Source: Parabacteroides gordonii MS-1 = DSM 23371 (GTDB lineage: Bacteria > Bacteroidota > Bacteroidia > Bacteroidales > Tannerellaceae). Taken from it: DNA of 64,000 nucleotides. Both the position numbers and the translations under genes were made by a program. The notes under the pieces are model-generated. The model saw only the letters and a program-made list of their open reading frames with translations. It had not been told where the DNA came from and searched no databases. The stretch is from assembly GCF_000969825.1 (NCBI RefSeq), contig NZ_KQ033920.1, positions 186,001-250,000 of the forward strand. The letters run 5' to 3'. Positions within the stretch are counted from its first letter, which is position 1. Every line of letters begins with the position of its first letter. Positions 41,531 to 51,326 of the stretch are shown here, piece by piece.

Positions 41531-44500
41531 ATGCTGAATAAAATTATATATTACTCGCTGCATAACAGGTTGGTAGTACTGATCTGTGCATTGCTGCTGA
41601 TGATAGCGGGGACGTATACAGCCTTTCATACGGATGTAGACGTATTCCCGGATTTGAATGCTCCTACCGTAGTTATCATGACAGAAGCTAACGGTATGGC
41701 TCCCGAAGAGGTGGAACGCCTGGTTACTTTCCCGGTGGAAACAGCAGTGAACGGTGCGATGGACGTGCGCCGTGTACGTTCTTCCTCTACTACCGGCTTC
41801 TCAGTCGTGTGGGTAGAATTCGACTGGGGAACGGATATCTATCGTGCCCGTCAGATCGTATCGGAGAAACTGGCCGTGGTAAGCGAAAGCCTTCCGGAGA
41901 ATGTGGGTAAACCGACACTTGGCCCGCAGTCTTCCATCCTCGGTGAAATGATGATTATCGGTCTGACCGCCGACTCTACTTCTTTGCTCGATCTGCGTAC
42001 GATAGCCGACTGGACGATCCGTCCGCGCCTGCTCTCGACCGGCGGTGTGGCACAGGTTGCCGTGATTGGCGGTGATATCAAAGAATACCAGATCCTGCTC
42101 GACCCGGCTCGCATGAAACATTACGGGGTAGGGTTGGATGAAGTTCTGACCGTTTGCCGCAATATGAACCGTAACGCCAATGGTGGCGTACTGTATGAAT
42201 ATGATAACGAATACATTATCCGTGGCGTCCTCTCCACACCCAAAGCGGATGAGCTGGCTAAAGGAGTGATAAAGACAGTAGACGGTTTCCCGGTGCTGTT
42301 GGAGAATGTAGCTACGGTCAAGATTGGAAGCAAAAGTCCGAAACTGGGTACCGCATCCGAACGGGGCAAACACGCCGTCCTGATTACGGTCACCAAGCAG
42401 CCGAATACCAGTACGATCGACCTGACGAATAAGCTGGACGGTATTGTGGCCGACCTTCAAAAGAGCTTGCCTTCGGATGTGAAAGTCTCTACCGACATCT
42501 TCCGTCAGAGCCGCTTCATCGACAGCTCTATTAATAATGTAAAGAACAGTCTGTTTGAAGGAAGTTTCTTCGTTGTGATCGTATTGTTCCTGTTCCTGAT
42601 GAATATCCGTACCACGGTGATCTCTCTGGTGGCGTTGCCGCTGTCGTTGCTGGTCTCTATCCTGGTGCTGCATTATATGGGGCTGACTATTAATACCATG
42701 TCGCTGGGAGGTATGGCGATCGCTATCGGTTCGTTGGTGGATGATGCGATTGTGGATGTGGAGAATGTGTACAAGCGGATACGGGAGAACCGGATGCTGC
42801 CGCCCGACGACAGGCGTTCGATACTGGAAGTGGTGTATGACGCTTCCCGCGAGGTGCGTATGCCGATCCTCAACTCTACGTTGATCATCGTTGTCAGCTT
42901 CGTTCCGTTGTTCTTCCTTCACGGGATGGAAGGACGTATGCTGGTGCCGCTGGGCGTCGCATTTATTGTTGCCCTTTTCGCTTCGACCATCGTGGCGCTT
43001 ACGCTGACTCCGGTATTGTGTAGCTATCTGCTGAACCGGAAAGCGACCGACCAGAAGATCGATAAAGAAGCATGGGTGGCCCGTAAGCTGAAAGAATGGT
43101 ATGGCCGTGCGTTACAAGTAGCGTTGGCACATAAGAAAGTGGTGCTGGGCTGTACCTTCGGTCTGTTTATCGTGGCACTCGGTATCTTCTTTACATTGGG
43201 TCGCAGCTTCCTGCCGCCTTTCAACGAAGGATCGTTTACGATCAACGTAAGTTCGCTGCCGGGTATCTCGCTGGACGAATCGGATAAAATGGGACACCGT
43301 GCGGAAGAACTCCTGATGCAGGTGCCCGAAATACAGACGGTAGCCCGTAAGACCGGCCGTGCCGAACTGGATGAACATGCTTTGGGCGTGAACGTGTCCG
43401 AGATCGAAGCACCTTTCGTCCTGAAAGACCGTAGCCGGGAGACAGTCATGAATGATGTGCGTAAGAAGCTGTCCACTATCAGCGGAGCTAATATCGAGAT
43501 CGGCCAGCCTATCTCTCACCGTATCGATGCGATGCTTTCGGGTACGGAAGCCAATATCGCCATCAAGCTGTTCGGTACCGACCTGAACCGTCTCTTTACG
43601 ATCGGTAACGATATCAAGAACTCGATCCAGAGCATCCCCGGTCTGGTAGACCTCAAAGTGGAACAACAGATCGAACGTCCGCAGCTGACCATCACGCCTA
43701 AACGCGAACTGATGGCGAAGTACGGAATACCTCTTCCCGAGTTTGAAGAATATATTAATGTAATGCTGGGAGGCGAAGTTGTCAGCCAGGTATATGACGA
43801 CGGCAAGACCTTCGACCTGACTGTTAAGACTTCGGACGAGAGCCGTGCCACGATGGAAGATATCAGTAACCTGATGATCGACGCGGGCGGGAAGAAGATC
43901 CCGTTGAGCTACGTCGCCGAAGTACGTTCCGTGACCGGCCCGAATACGATCAACCGTGAGAATGTACAGCGTAAACTGGTGATCAGTGCGAACGTCTCCG
44001 AACGCGACCTGCGCAGCGTGGTAAACGATATCCAGAATAAAGTAGGCACCTCGATCCAACTGCCGGAAGGCTATCATATCGAATACGGCGGACAATTTGA
44101 AAGTGAACAGGCTGCCAGCCGTACTTTGCTGCTCACTTCCTTGATGTCGTTGCTGGTGATCTTCCTGTTGCTTTACAACGAATTCAAGAATGCAAAGGAG
44201 AGTGGCGTGATCCTGTTGAACCTGCCGTTGGCCCTGATCGGGGGTGTGTTCATCCTGTGGCTTACTTCGGGCGAGATCAGTATCCCGGCCATTATCGGCT
44301 TCATCTCATTGTTCGGTATCGCTACCCGTAACGGTATGTTGCTGATCAGCCATTACGCACAGTTGCGTAGCGAAGGCTTCTCGGTGCATGATGCCGTGAT
44401 ACACGGTTCGCTCGACCGTCTGAACCCGATCCTGATGACGGCTTTGAGTTCGGCACTGGCACTGATCCCGCTTGCTTTGAACGGCGACCTGCCCGGCAAC

Positions 44501-44611
44501 GAGATACAAAGTCCGATGGCAACCGTTATCCTGGGAGGTTTGCTGACATCCACCTTCCTCAACGGGTTTATCATCCCTATTGTTTATCTTTTAATGAATA
44601 AGGAAAAATGA
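41531..44611 (+). CDS. Heavy-metal efflux RND pump (CzcA/CusA type)
   Basis: 1026 residues with the RND layout: one N-terminal helix, a large periplasmic loop, TM2-6 (ending LTPVLCSYLL), a second loop and TM8-12. The TM4 motif reads GGMAIAIGSLVDDAIVDVENVYKR, with adjacent Asp residues for proton relay as in HME-RND pumps. FPDLNAP and NGAMDVRRVRSSS near the start are typical of CzcA/CusA. Which metal is moved cannot be fixed from this. It follows the adaptor by 15 bp and overlaps the outer-membrane gene by 4 bp. Confidence 0.94.
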   Translation: MLNKIIYYSLHNRLVVLICALLLMIAGTYTAFHTDVDVFPDLNAPTVVIMTEANGMAPEEVERLVTFPVETAVNGAMDVRRVRSSSTTGFSVVWVEFDWGTDIYRARQIVSEKLAVVSESLPENVGKPTLGPQSSILGEMMIIGLTADSTSLLDLRTIADWTIRPRLLSTGGVAQVAVIGGDIKEYQILLDPARMKHYGVGLDEVLTVCRNMNRNANGGVLYEYDNEYIIRGVLSTPKADELAKGVIKTVDGFPVLLENVATVKIGSKSPKLGTASERGKHAVLITVTKQPNTSTIDLTNKLDGIVADLQKSLPSDVKVSTDIFRQSRFIDSSINNVKNSLFEGSFFVVIVLFLFLMNIRTTVISLVALPLSLLVSILVLHYMGLTINTMSLGGMAIAIGSLVDDAIVDVENVYKRIRENRMLPPDDRRSILEVVYDASREVRMPILNSTLIIVVSFVPLFFLHGMEGRMLVPLGVAFIVALFASTIVALTLTPVLCSYLLNRKATDQKIDKEAWVARKLKEWYGRALQVALAHKKVVLGCTFGLFIVALGIFFTLGRSFLPPFNEGSFTINVSSLPGISLDESDKMGHRAEELLMQVPEIQTVARKTGRAELDEHALGVNVSEIEAPFVLKDRSRETVMNDVRKKLSTISGANIEIGQPISHRIDAMLSGTEANIAIKLFGTDLNRLFTIGNDIKNSIQSIPGLVDLKVEQQIERPQLTITPKRELMAKYGIPLPEFEEYINVMLGGEVVSQVYDDGKTFDLTVKTSDESRATMEDISNLMIDAGGKKIPLSYVAEVRSVTGPNTINRENVQRKLVISANVSERDLRSVVNDIQNKVGTSIQLPEGYHIEYGGQFESEQAASRTLLLTSLMSLLVIFLLLYNEFKNAKESGVILLNLPLALIGGVFILWLTSGEISIPAIIGFISLFGIATRNGMLLISHYAQLRSEGFSVHDAVIHGSLDRLNPILMTALSSALALIPLALNGDLPGNEIQSPMATVILGGLLTSTFLNGFIIPIVYLLMNKEK

Positions 44612-45789
44612 AACAATTCATAATAATAGCCACTTTGGCATCTGCGGTGCTTTCGGCGAGCGGGCAAAACTCCATCGACGAAGTGCTGCGCAGTATCGAA
44701 GCCAATAACAAAGAGCTGCAGGCAAACGGTCAGCTGACTGTCTCGAAGAAGCTGGAAGCCAAGCTCGACAATAACCTGCCCGACCCTTCCGTCTCCTATG
44801 TACATCAGTACGGCAACCGGGAGGGGATGGGAATACAGGGGGAGCTGGTTGCTTCCCAGTCGTTCGACTTCCCTTCAGTCTATGTGCAGAAGAATAAACT
44901 GGCCAAGTCGAAAGCAGCCAGTTACGACCGTCAGGGGGCGGAGTTCCGTCAGCAGATCCTTTTACAGGCGAAAGAGCTTTGCCTGGATCTGGTGTTGCTG
45001 AACCAGCAGAAGGCTTTGCTCGACCAGCGCCGGCAGAATGCGGAACAGTTGTCCGAACTGTATGCCACGCGTCTGCAATCGGGGGATGCCAATATTTTGG
45101 AGACGAATAAGATCAACCTGGAACTGTTGAATGCAAAGACCGAAGCCCGCATGAACGAAGCTACCCGTATCGCCAAGTTGCAGGAACTGGCCACGCTGAA
45201 CGGCGGCATCGCCATCGAATTCACGGATACGGCCTATACTCCGGTAAAAGAGCTTTTGTCTTTTGAAGAACTGCGTTCGGAAGCGGTCACTTCCAATCCG
45301 CAGTTGCTGACATTGAAAAGCGAGCAGATCGCGGCACAGCGACAGTTGAGCGTGAATAAGTCGAAAGGGCTGCCCGGCTTCGAACTGGGCTATCGCCTGA
45401 ATACGGCGACGGGGGGCGAACGCTTCAACGGTTTTCTGGTAGGTGTCACCATCCCGTTGTTCTCGAACCGCAATAATGTACGGCAGGCCAAAGCCCAGTC
45501 GCTTTATACGGATCTGCAACTGGAAAGCACCACCTCTACGGTTGAAAGCGAATTGCGCCAACTGTATAACCAGTCGTTGGCTCTCCGTACTTCTATGGAC
45601 GAATACAATGCCGTCCTGAAAAGCCAGAACAACCTCGCCCTGCTGAATAAGGCTATCCAGACCGGACAGATCAGTATGATCGAGTATTTCGTGGATGTGA
45701 CGACATTGTATCAGAGCATGCAGAATTATATGCAGTTGCAGAACGAGTACCAGAAGGTGATGGCACAATTGTATAAATATAAATTATAG
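44608..45789 (+). CDS. TolC-family outer-membrane efflux channel (CzcC type)
   Basis: 393 residues: a signal peptide (ATLASAVLSASGQ), then two OEP repeats rich in long coiled helices (QILLQAKELCLDLVLLNQQKALLDQRRQNAEQLSELYATR). The second half contains LPGFELGYRLNTATGGERFNGFLVGVTIPLFS, a strand typical of TolC-like proteins. It is the outer-membrane exit of the preceding adaptor and pump, translationally coupled through ATGA. A good terminator follows. Confidence 0.92.
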   Translation: MKQFIIIATLASAVLSASGQNSIDEVLRSIEANNKELQANGQLTVSKKLEAKLDNNLPDPSVSYVHQYGNREGMGIQGELVASQSFDFPSVYVQKNKLAKSKAASYDRQGAEFRQQILLQAKELCLDLVLLNQQKALLDQRRQNAEQLSELYATRLQSGDANILETNKINLELLNAKTEARMNEATRIAKLQELATLNGGIAIEFTDTAYTPVKELLSFEELRSEAVTSNPQLLTLKSEQIAAQRQLSVNKSKGLPGFELGYRLNTATGGERFNGFLVGVTIPLFSNRNNVRQAKAQSLYTDLQLESTTSTVESELRQLYNQSLALRTSMDEYNAVLKSQNNLALLNKAIQTGQISMIEYFVDVTTLYQSMQNYMQLQNEYQKVMAQLYKYKL

Positions 45790-45814
45790 GTAATAGTCGG
45801 AAGGCAATCTTGTG

Positions 45815-45844
45815 AGGGCAGGTTTTGAACCTGCCCTTTTTTTG
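45815..45844 (+). terminator. Rho-independent terminator of the efflux operon
   Basis: AGGGCAGGTT (45815-45824) and AACCTGCCCT (45828-45837) with a 3-nt loop and a T-run of about eight. Confidence 0.85.
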
Positions 45845-45916
45845 TTATTTCTTTTATTGTATATAGAACAATATACGTATCTTTATTCCTTGAAATCTGC
45901 AAATAACGAATGAAAG

Positions 45917-47959
45917 ATGAGAAACACAACAATCTTATGTTATAGCCTTTGCGCCCTGCTGGCAACCACTACTTACGCCCAGGAGAAGAATACGCTGGGC
46001 ATGGAACTGGTACACATACCCGAAGGTTCTTTCCACATGGGAAGCCACGGAGTAGGAGAGAACTTTGACGAAGCACCCATCCACCCGGTTACGATCAGCC
46101 GTCCCTTCCTGATGGGCGCGACCGAGGTAACGAACGCACAATACGAATGCTTCGATCCCACCCATAAAGCACTCAGGGGCAAGTACGGCCTTTCCAACGG
46201 AGACGACGAAGCCGTTGTCTTTGTCAGCTACCCCGAAGCAAAAGCCTTTTGCGAATGGTTGTCGGAGAAGGAAGGCAAAACCTACCGTCTCCCGACCGAA
46301 GCCGAATGGGAATACGCTTGCCGTGCCGGCACGTACTGGCACTTCTGGATGGACGACGGACTGCACGGCATCTTCCATAAGAACCAGCAAAACGTATGGG
46401 GCACCGACTCGACCATCAACCTGACGGTAGGGAAGACCCGCCCCAATCCTTTCGGACTCTACGATATGCACGGCAATGTGGAAGAATGGTGCAGCGACTG
46501 GTACGGCCCTTACGAAGCAACTGCACAAACCGATCCGGTCGGGCGTGCCGATGGCTTATATAAAGTAACGCGCGGCGGAAGCCATAGCACCCCGGAACGT
46601 TTCCTGCGTTCGGCCAACCGCATGGCAATGATCCCCGAAGACAAACACTGGCTGACCGGATTCCGTGTCGTGCAGGCCGACATGCCGACGACCGGGCCGC
46701 TTCCCGCGTTGGAATCGGCCGTGGAAGAGAATATCTCACAAAGCAAATATAACTGGAACGCACCCTCGAAAGAACCGTTCTTTGCCGAGCCGCTTGTCTA
46801 TGTGAATGCGCCCGATTGTCATTCCGGCGTTCCTTTCTACCGGCATAACCATTGCCCGGCTATCAGTTGGTGCGATAATGGCGACCTGTTGGCTATCTGG
46901 TTCACCTGCGATGAAGAGTCGGGGCGGGAAATGACTATCCTGGAAAGCCGCCTGAAAGCCGGCAGTAACGAATGGAGCCAGCCTCGCGAGTTCTTCCGGG
47001 TGCCCGACCGGAATGTAACCGGCTCATCACTCCTGAACAATAACGGCACATTGATCCACATGAACGGCGTAGAAGCTGCCGGAACCTGGGAAACCTTGGC
47101 AATGGTGATGCGAACCAGCACCGACAATGGTGCTACCTGGAGTCGTCCCCGTATCGTTGCCCCCGAACATGCCCGCCGCCATCAGGTGATAGCCGGTTCC
47201 TTCCGCACGAAAGAAGGCTGGCTGGTGCAGGCTGCCGACGCCACTCCCCGCAGTGATGGAGGAACAGCTCTGCATATGAGCCGCGACGGAGGACAAACAT
47301 GGGAGGATATGGGACAAGCCTTTCCCGGACGGGTGAACCCCGGCAAGTTCGAAGCAGGACAGTCCGGCGGGACGATTGCCGGTATCCATGCCGGTGTGGT
47401 GCAGCTTTCCGACGGCCGCTTTATGGCTTTGGGACGTGGCGACGGTATCGTTAACGAAGCCGGACTGATACGGATGCCGATGAGTATCTCAGAAGATAAC
47501 GGAAAGACATGGACATATAGTGCTTCCGAGTTCCCCCCGATCGACGGCGGGCAACGCCTGGTGCTGATGCGCCTGCAAGAAGGGCCTATTCTCCTGATCT
47601 CTTTCACCCATCATCCTTTCCGCCTGAAGAACGGCCTGGAAGGAATGACCTTCAAAGATAAGGACGGCCAGGAATATACGGGCTACGGAATGTATGCCGC
47701 CCTCTCGTTCGACGACGGGAAGACCTGGCCGGTAAAGAAATTACTGACCGATGGCAAGGAGCGCTTTATGGATGGCGGTGCCTGGACAGGCTTCTTCGAT
47801 ATGGATAGCACCCATGCCGAACCCCGTGGCTATCTGGCAGGAACACAATCGCCCGACGGAACGATCCATCTGGTCAGCAGCCGTAATCATTACCGTTTCA
47901 ACCTGCCGTGGCTGGTGGAATATGCGGAGGTAAGAAAAGTTTCATCCGGGAGAAACTAA
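45917..47959 (+). CDS. SUMF1-type domain fused to a sialidase-like beta-propeller
   Basis: 680 residues with a cleavable signal peptide (ATTTYAQ). Residues about 28-235 are a formylglycine-generating-enzyme-like domain (FHMGSHGVGENFDEAPIHPV, RLPTEAEWEYACRAGT, GNVEEWCSDWYGPY, VTRGGSHSTPERFLRSANRM, GFRVV). The conserved catalytic Cys pair after GGS is absent, so it is probably not a sulfatase activator. The rest is a BNR propeller with at least four Asp-boxes (STDNGATW, SRDGGQTW, SEDNGKTW, SFDDGKTW) as in exo-alpha-sialidases and related lyases. A periplasmic or surface glycan-binding/cleaving role is likely. Confidence 0.85.
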   Translation: MRNTTILCYSLCALLATTTYAQEKNTLGMELVHIPEGSFHMGSHGVGENFDEAPIHPVTISRPFLMGATEVTNAQYECFDPTHKALRGKYGLSNGDDEAVVFVSYPEAKAFCEWLSEKEGKTYRLPTEAEWEYACRAGTYWHFWMDDGLHGIFHKNQQNVWGTDSTINLTVGKTRPNPFGLYDMHGNVEEWCSDWYGPYEATAQTDPVGRADGLYKVTRGGSHSTPERFLRSANRMAMIPEDKHWLTGFRVVQADMPTTGPLPALESAVEENISQSKYNWNAPSKEPFFAEPLVYVNAPDCHSGVPFYRHNHCPAISWCDNGDLLAIWFTCDEESGREMTILESRLKAGSNEWSQPREFFRVPDRNVTGSSLLNNNGTLIHMNGVEAAGTWETLAMVMRTSTDNGATWSRPRIVAPEHARRHQVIAGSFRTKEGWLVQAADATPRSDGGTALHMSRDGGQTWEDMGQAFPGRVNPGKFEAGQSGGTIAGIHAGVVQLSDGRFMALGRGDGIVNEAGLIRMPMSISEDNGKTWTYSASEFPPIDGGQRLVLMRLQEGPILLISFTHHPFRLKNGLEGMTFKDKDGQEYTGYGMYAALSFDDGKTWPVKKLLTDGKERFMDGGAWTGFFDMDSTHAEPRGYLAGTQSPDGTIHLVSSRNHYRFNLPWLVEYAEVRKVSSGRN

Positions 47960-48025
47960 AGTTTCACTAGGGAGAAACACTTGTTTCTTCCGCATGAAAC
48001 ACTTGTTTCTCCTAGGTGAAACAGA
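47960..48025. terminator. Large imperfect palindrome between convergent genes
   Basis: Several GTTTC/GAAAC words form a nearly symmetric hairpin: GTTTCACTAGGGAGAAACA at the left and TGTTTCTCCTAGGTGAAAC, inverted, at the right. It lies between the two converging genes, so it probably stops both. Confidence 0.65.
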
Positions 48026-48045
48026 AGTCACCTCTCGACCGGCTG

Positions 48046-48996
48046 TCAGCAGGATGCCGAACCGTCTGTTAGGCGGGTAAGCATCTGCCGGTAGCCGGTC
48101 ATAATATCTTCGATTACTTCCGCTACCGTCTCTTCTTTCCTGAACAGGGCGGCTACCTGGCCGATCTCCAGTTCGCCTTCTTCCAGGTTGCCTTCGAACA
48201 TGCCTTTCTTGGCTCTGCCTTTTCCGAGTAACGCGCGCATTTCCTCTACCGATGCACCCCGCGCTTCGGCTTCTTCCACAGCAGAGGTGAAACCGCCTTT
48301 TACCAGACGGGTGGGAGCCAGCTTCTTCAGCAGCAATTTCGTATCACCTTCATTCAGATTAAGGCAAAGCTGCTTGAAGTTTTCGTGTGCGGAACTTTCC
48401 CGGGTCAGGGCGAAACGGGTACCGATCTGTACACCTTCGGCTCCGAGGGCAAAAGTAGCCAGCATCGCATCGCCCGTACCTATGCCGCCCGCAGCAAGGA
48501 GTGGGAGAGAAGTTGCCCGGCGTACGGCAGGGATCAGGCAAAGGGTCGTCGTCTCTTCCCGTCCGTTATGTCCGCCGGCTTCAAAGCCTTCGGCTACGAT
48601 CGCGTCGACACCGGCTTCTTCACATTTGGCTGCAAAGAGGGAACTGCTTACTACATGCACGACCGTCATGCCGTGCTCCTTCAGGAACGGTGTCCATTTC
48701 TTCGGGCTTCCGGCCGAGGTAAAGACTATTTTTACCCCTTCTTCCACCAGGATGTTCATCAGGCTTTCTATCTCCGGATACATTAAGGGGACATTGACGC
48801 CGAACGGTTTGTCGGTCGCCGCCTGGCATTTCCGGATGTGTTCGCGAAGTACTTCGGGATGCATGGAACCGGCTCCCAGTAAACCCAGTCCGCCTGCATT
48901 GCTGACAGCCGAAGCCAGCCGCCAACCGCTACACCATACCATCCCGCCTTGTATAATGGGGTATTTAATACCGAATAACTCACATATTCTGTTCAT
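48046..48996 (-). CDS. Nitronate monooxygenase / FabK-like flavoprotein
   Basis: 316 residues of a TIM-barrel FMN enzyme: N-terminal YPIIQGGMVWCSGWRLASAVSNAGGLGLLGAG, central VDAIVAEGFEAGGHNG and AAGGIGTGDAMLATFALGAEGVQIGTRF phosphate-binding region. The family includes nitronate monooxygenases (His in GGHNG being the base) and enoyl-ACP reductase FabK of some bacteria; the sequence shows features of both, so I leave the choice open. It is a single gene with a convergent neighbour. Confidence 0.85.
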   Translation of the reverse strand: MNRICELFGIKYPIIQGGMVWCSGWRLASAVSNAGGLGLLGAGSMHPEVLREHIRKCQAATDKPFGVNVPLMYPEIESLMNILVEEGVKIVFTSAGSPKKWTPFLKEHGMTVVHVVSSSLFAAKCEEAGVDAIVAEGFEAGGHNGREETTTLCLIPAVRRATSLPLLAAGGIGTGDAMLATFALGAEGVQIGTRFALTRESSAHENFKQLCLNLNEGDTKLLLKKLAPTRLVKGGFTSAVEEAEARGASVEEMRALLGKGRAKKGMFEGNLEEGELEIGQVAALFRKEETVAEVIEDIMTGYRQMLTRLTDGSASC

Positions 48997-49045
48997 GGCT
49001 CATCTATTTATAATGTTAAGGAGACAAAGTAAAATAAAACTTCCC

Positions 49046-49053
49046 TATCTTTG
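49046..49053 (+). promoter_or_regulatory. -7 box TATCTTTG for the first M3 peptidase gene
   Basis: Plus-strand exact match, 56 bp before the ATG at 49110. Confidence 0.6.
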
Positions 49054-49109
49054 TAGGCCTCGTTATATAAATAATGTGGATATAAATTAATTCTTACAAT
49101 ATAATAGTT

Positions 49110-51227
49110 ATGAACAAAGCGCTTATGGCTGCCGGACTGGCAGTAGTTTTGGGAGCATGCAGCTCTTCAAAGAAAAGCGATGTAGCCGAGACTACACCCA
49201 ATCCTTTCTTTACGGAGTACACAACCCCGTTCGGTGTCCCTCCCTTCGATAAGATCGAGGTAGCCCATTACAAACCGGCCTTCCTGAAAGGGATGGAAGA
49301 GCACAAAAAGGAAATCGACACCATTGTGAACAACACCGAAGAGCCGACCTTCGAAAACACGATCGTCGCTCTCGACCAATCCGGCGAGTTACTGAATAAA
49401 GTACTGTATGCTTTCGGAGGACAGTCGAGTGTGAATACCACCGACGAGATACAGGAGCTGGAGCAGGAACTCTATCCTCTTTTCTCCGCCCATTCGGATG
49501 ATATCAGCCTGAACCCGGCTCTCTTTGCCCGTGTGAAAGCTGTTTATGACAACCAGGCTTCGCTCGGTCTGAATAAGGAACAGAAGAAGTTGCTGGAAGA
49601 AACCTACAAAGGATTCGTACGCGGAGGGGCCAACCTGGATGCCGACAACCAGGCCAAGCTGCGTGAGTTGAACGAGAAGATCTCCGTGCTGGAACTTACT
49701 TTCGGCCAGAATATGCTGAAAGAAACCAATGCATTCAAGTTGGTTATCGACAAGAAGGAAGACTTGGCAGGCCTGCCCGAATCGCTGGTTGCCGCTGCTG
49801 CCGAAACAGCCGCTGCCGACTCGATGGAAGGGAAATGGGTTTTCACGCTGCATAACCCGAGCGTGATGCCGTTCCTGCAATATGCCGATAACCGTGCTTT
49901 GCGTGAAAAGATCTTCAAGGCTTATATCAACCGTGGCAATAACGGCAACGAGAATGATAACAAGGAAGTCGTGAAACAGCTGGTTGCCGCCCGCCTCGAC
50001 AAAGCGAAACTGCTGGGTTACGAAGACTTTGCCGCTTACGTGCTGGAAGAGAATATGGCGAAGAACGAAAAGAACGTATATAACCTGCTCGACCAGGTGT
50101 GGACTCCGGCTTTGAAAAAGGCGAAGGAAGAACTGGCCGACATCAACGCCGAGATCAGGAAAGAGGGCGGTAACTTCGATGCCGAAGGCTGGGACTGGCG
50201 TTATTATGCCGATAAGGCACGCCAGGCTAAATTCAATATGGATGAAAACGAAGTGCGTCCGTACCTGGAACTCAACCATGTGCGTGACGGTGCTTTCTAT
50301 GTGGCAAATAAATTGTACGGTATCACCTTCACCGAAATCAAGGATATACCGAAGCCCGATCCCGATGCGTATGCATTCGAATGCAAGGACAAAGACGGCA
50401 GCCCGCTGGGTGTCCTCTACATGGACTTCTACACACGTCCCGGCAAGAGCGGCGGTGCCTGGTGCGGTGGTTACCGTTCGCAGACTTATAAGGATGGCAA
50501 GCGCGTCGATCCGATTGTGACGACTGTCTTCAACTTCAGCAAACCGGCTGCCGGACAACCTGCCTTGTTGAGTGCCGATGAAGCGGAAACGGTTTTCCAC
50601 GAATTCGGACATGCCCTGCATAGCTTGTTCGGTGACGTTCACTATTATGGCGTTGCTGATGTTCCGCGCGACTTTGTTGAATTGCCTTCGCAGGTGAACG
50701 AACATTGGGTATTTGAACCGGAAGTACTGAAAGTATATGCCAAACATTACGAAACCGGCGAGGTCATTCCTCAGGAACTGGTCGACAAGATCGTGAAGAG
50801 CGGCAAGTACGGACAAGGTTTTGCCACAGTCGAATACCTGGCTGCTTCCCTGCTCGATATGGATTATCATATCCTGAAAGAACAACAGCCCGATATGGAT
50901 GTCGAAGCATTCGAAGCCAATGCCCTGAACAGCCGCGGCCTGATCCGTCAGATTCCGCCGCGTTACCGCACTACCTATTTCAGCCATACGATGACAGGTG
51001 GTTACACTGCCGGCTATTACAGCTACATCTGGGCTGAGGTGCTGGATGCCGATGCTTTCGAAGCCTATAAGGAAACCGGCGATATCTTCAATCCCGAAGT
51101 GGCTGCCAAGTTCCGTACCTATGTCCTGACTCCGGGCGGTATCGACGATGCAATGGTCATGTACAAAAACTTCCGCGGCAAAGAACCGAGCATCGAACCA
51201 TTACTTAAAAACAGAGGTTTAAAATAA
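49110..51227 (+). CDS. M3-family metallopeptidase lipoprotein (peptidyl-dipeptidase Dcp-like)
   Basis: 705 residues; signal peptide and lipobox (VVLGAC) show it is anchored in a membrane facing the periplasm. The zinc site HEFGHALH begins at residue 497, and the later EYLAASLLDMDYH and PPRYRTTYFSHTMTGGYTAGYYSYIWAEVL match the Dcp/oligopeptidase group. It removes dipeptides from C-termini of oligopeptides. A very similar gene of the same length follows, with its own promoter. Confidence 0.92.
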   Translation: MNKALMAAGLAVVLGACSSSKKSDVAETTPNPFFTEYTTPFGVPPFDKIEVAHYKPAFLKGMEEHKKEIDTIVNNTEEPTFENTIVALDQSGELLNKVLYAFGGQSSVNTTDEIQELEQELYPLFSAHSDDISLNPALFARVKAVYDNQASLGLNKEQKKLLEETYKGFVRGGANLDADNQAKLRELNEKISVLELTFGQNMLKETNAFKLVIDKKEDLAGLPESLVAAAAETAAADSMEGKWVFTLHNPSVMPFLQYADNRALREKIFKAYINRGNNGNENDNKEVVKQLVAARLDKAKLLGYEDFAAYVLEENMAKNEKNVYNLLDQVWTPALKKAKEELADINAEIRKEGGNFDAEGWDWRYYADKARQAKFNMDENEVRPYLELNHVRDGAFYVANKLYGITFTEIKDIPKPDPDAYAFECKDKDGSPLGVLYMDFYTRPGKSGGAWCGGYRSQTYKDGKRVDPIVTTVFNFSKPAAGQPALLSADEAETVFHEFGHALHSLFGDVHYYGVADVPRDFVELPSQVNEHWVFEPEVLKVYAKHYETGEVIPQELVDKIVKSGKYGQGFATVEYLAASLLDMDYHILKEQQPDMDVEAFEANALNSRGLIRQIPPRYRTTYFSHTMTGGYTAGYYSYIWAEVLDADAFEAYKETGDIFNPEVAAKFRTYVLTPGGIDDAMVMYKNFRGKEPSIEPLLKNRGLK

Positions 51228-51250
51228 GATTATCTTACATACTGTTGATA

Positions 51251-51289
51251 GAGAAGCCTTCCTGTATTTTGGAAGGCTTCTCTTTTTTT
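51251..51289 (+). terminator. Rho-independent terminator between the M3 genes
   Basis: GAGAAGCCTTCC (51251-51262) and GGAAGGCTTCTC (51271-51282), 8-nt loop, followed by a T-run. Confidence 0.88.
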
Positions 51290-51290
51290 A

Positions 51291-51298
51291 TATCTTTG
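51291..51298 (+). promoter_or_regulatory. -7 box TATCTTTG for the second M3 gene
   Basis: It directly follows the T-run of the terminator and precedes the ATG at 51327 by 28 bp. So the two paralogues are separate transcription units. Confidence 0.62.
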
Positions 51299-51326
51299 CG
51301 TTAATAAAATACTTAAACAGAACAAC

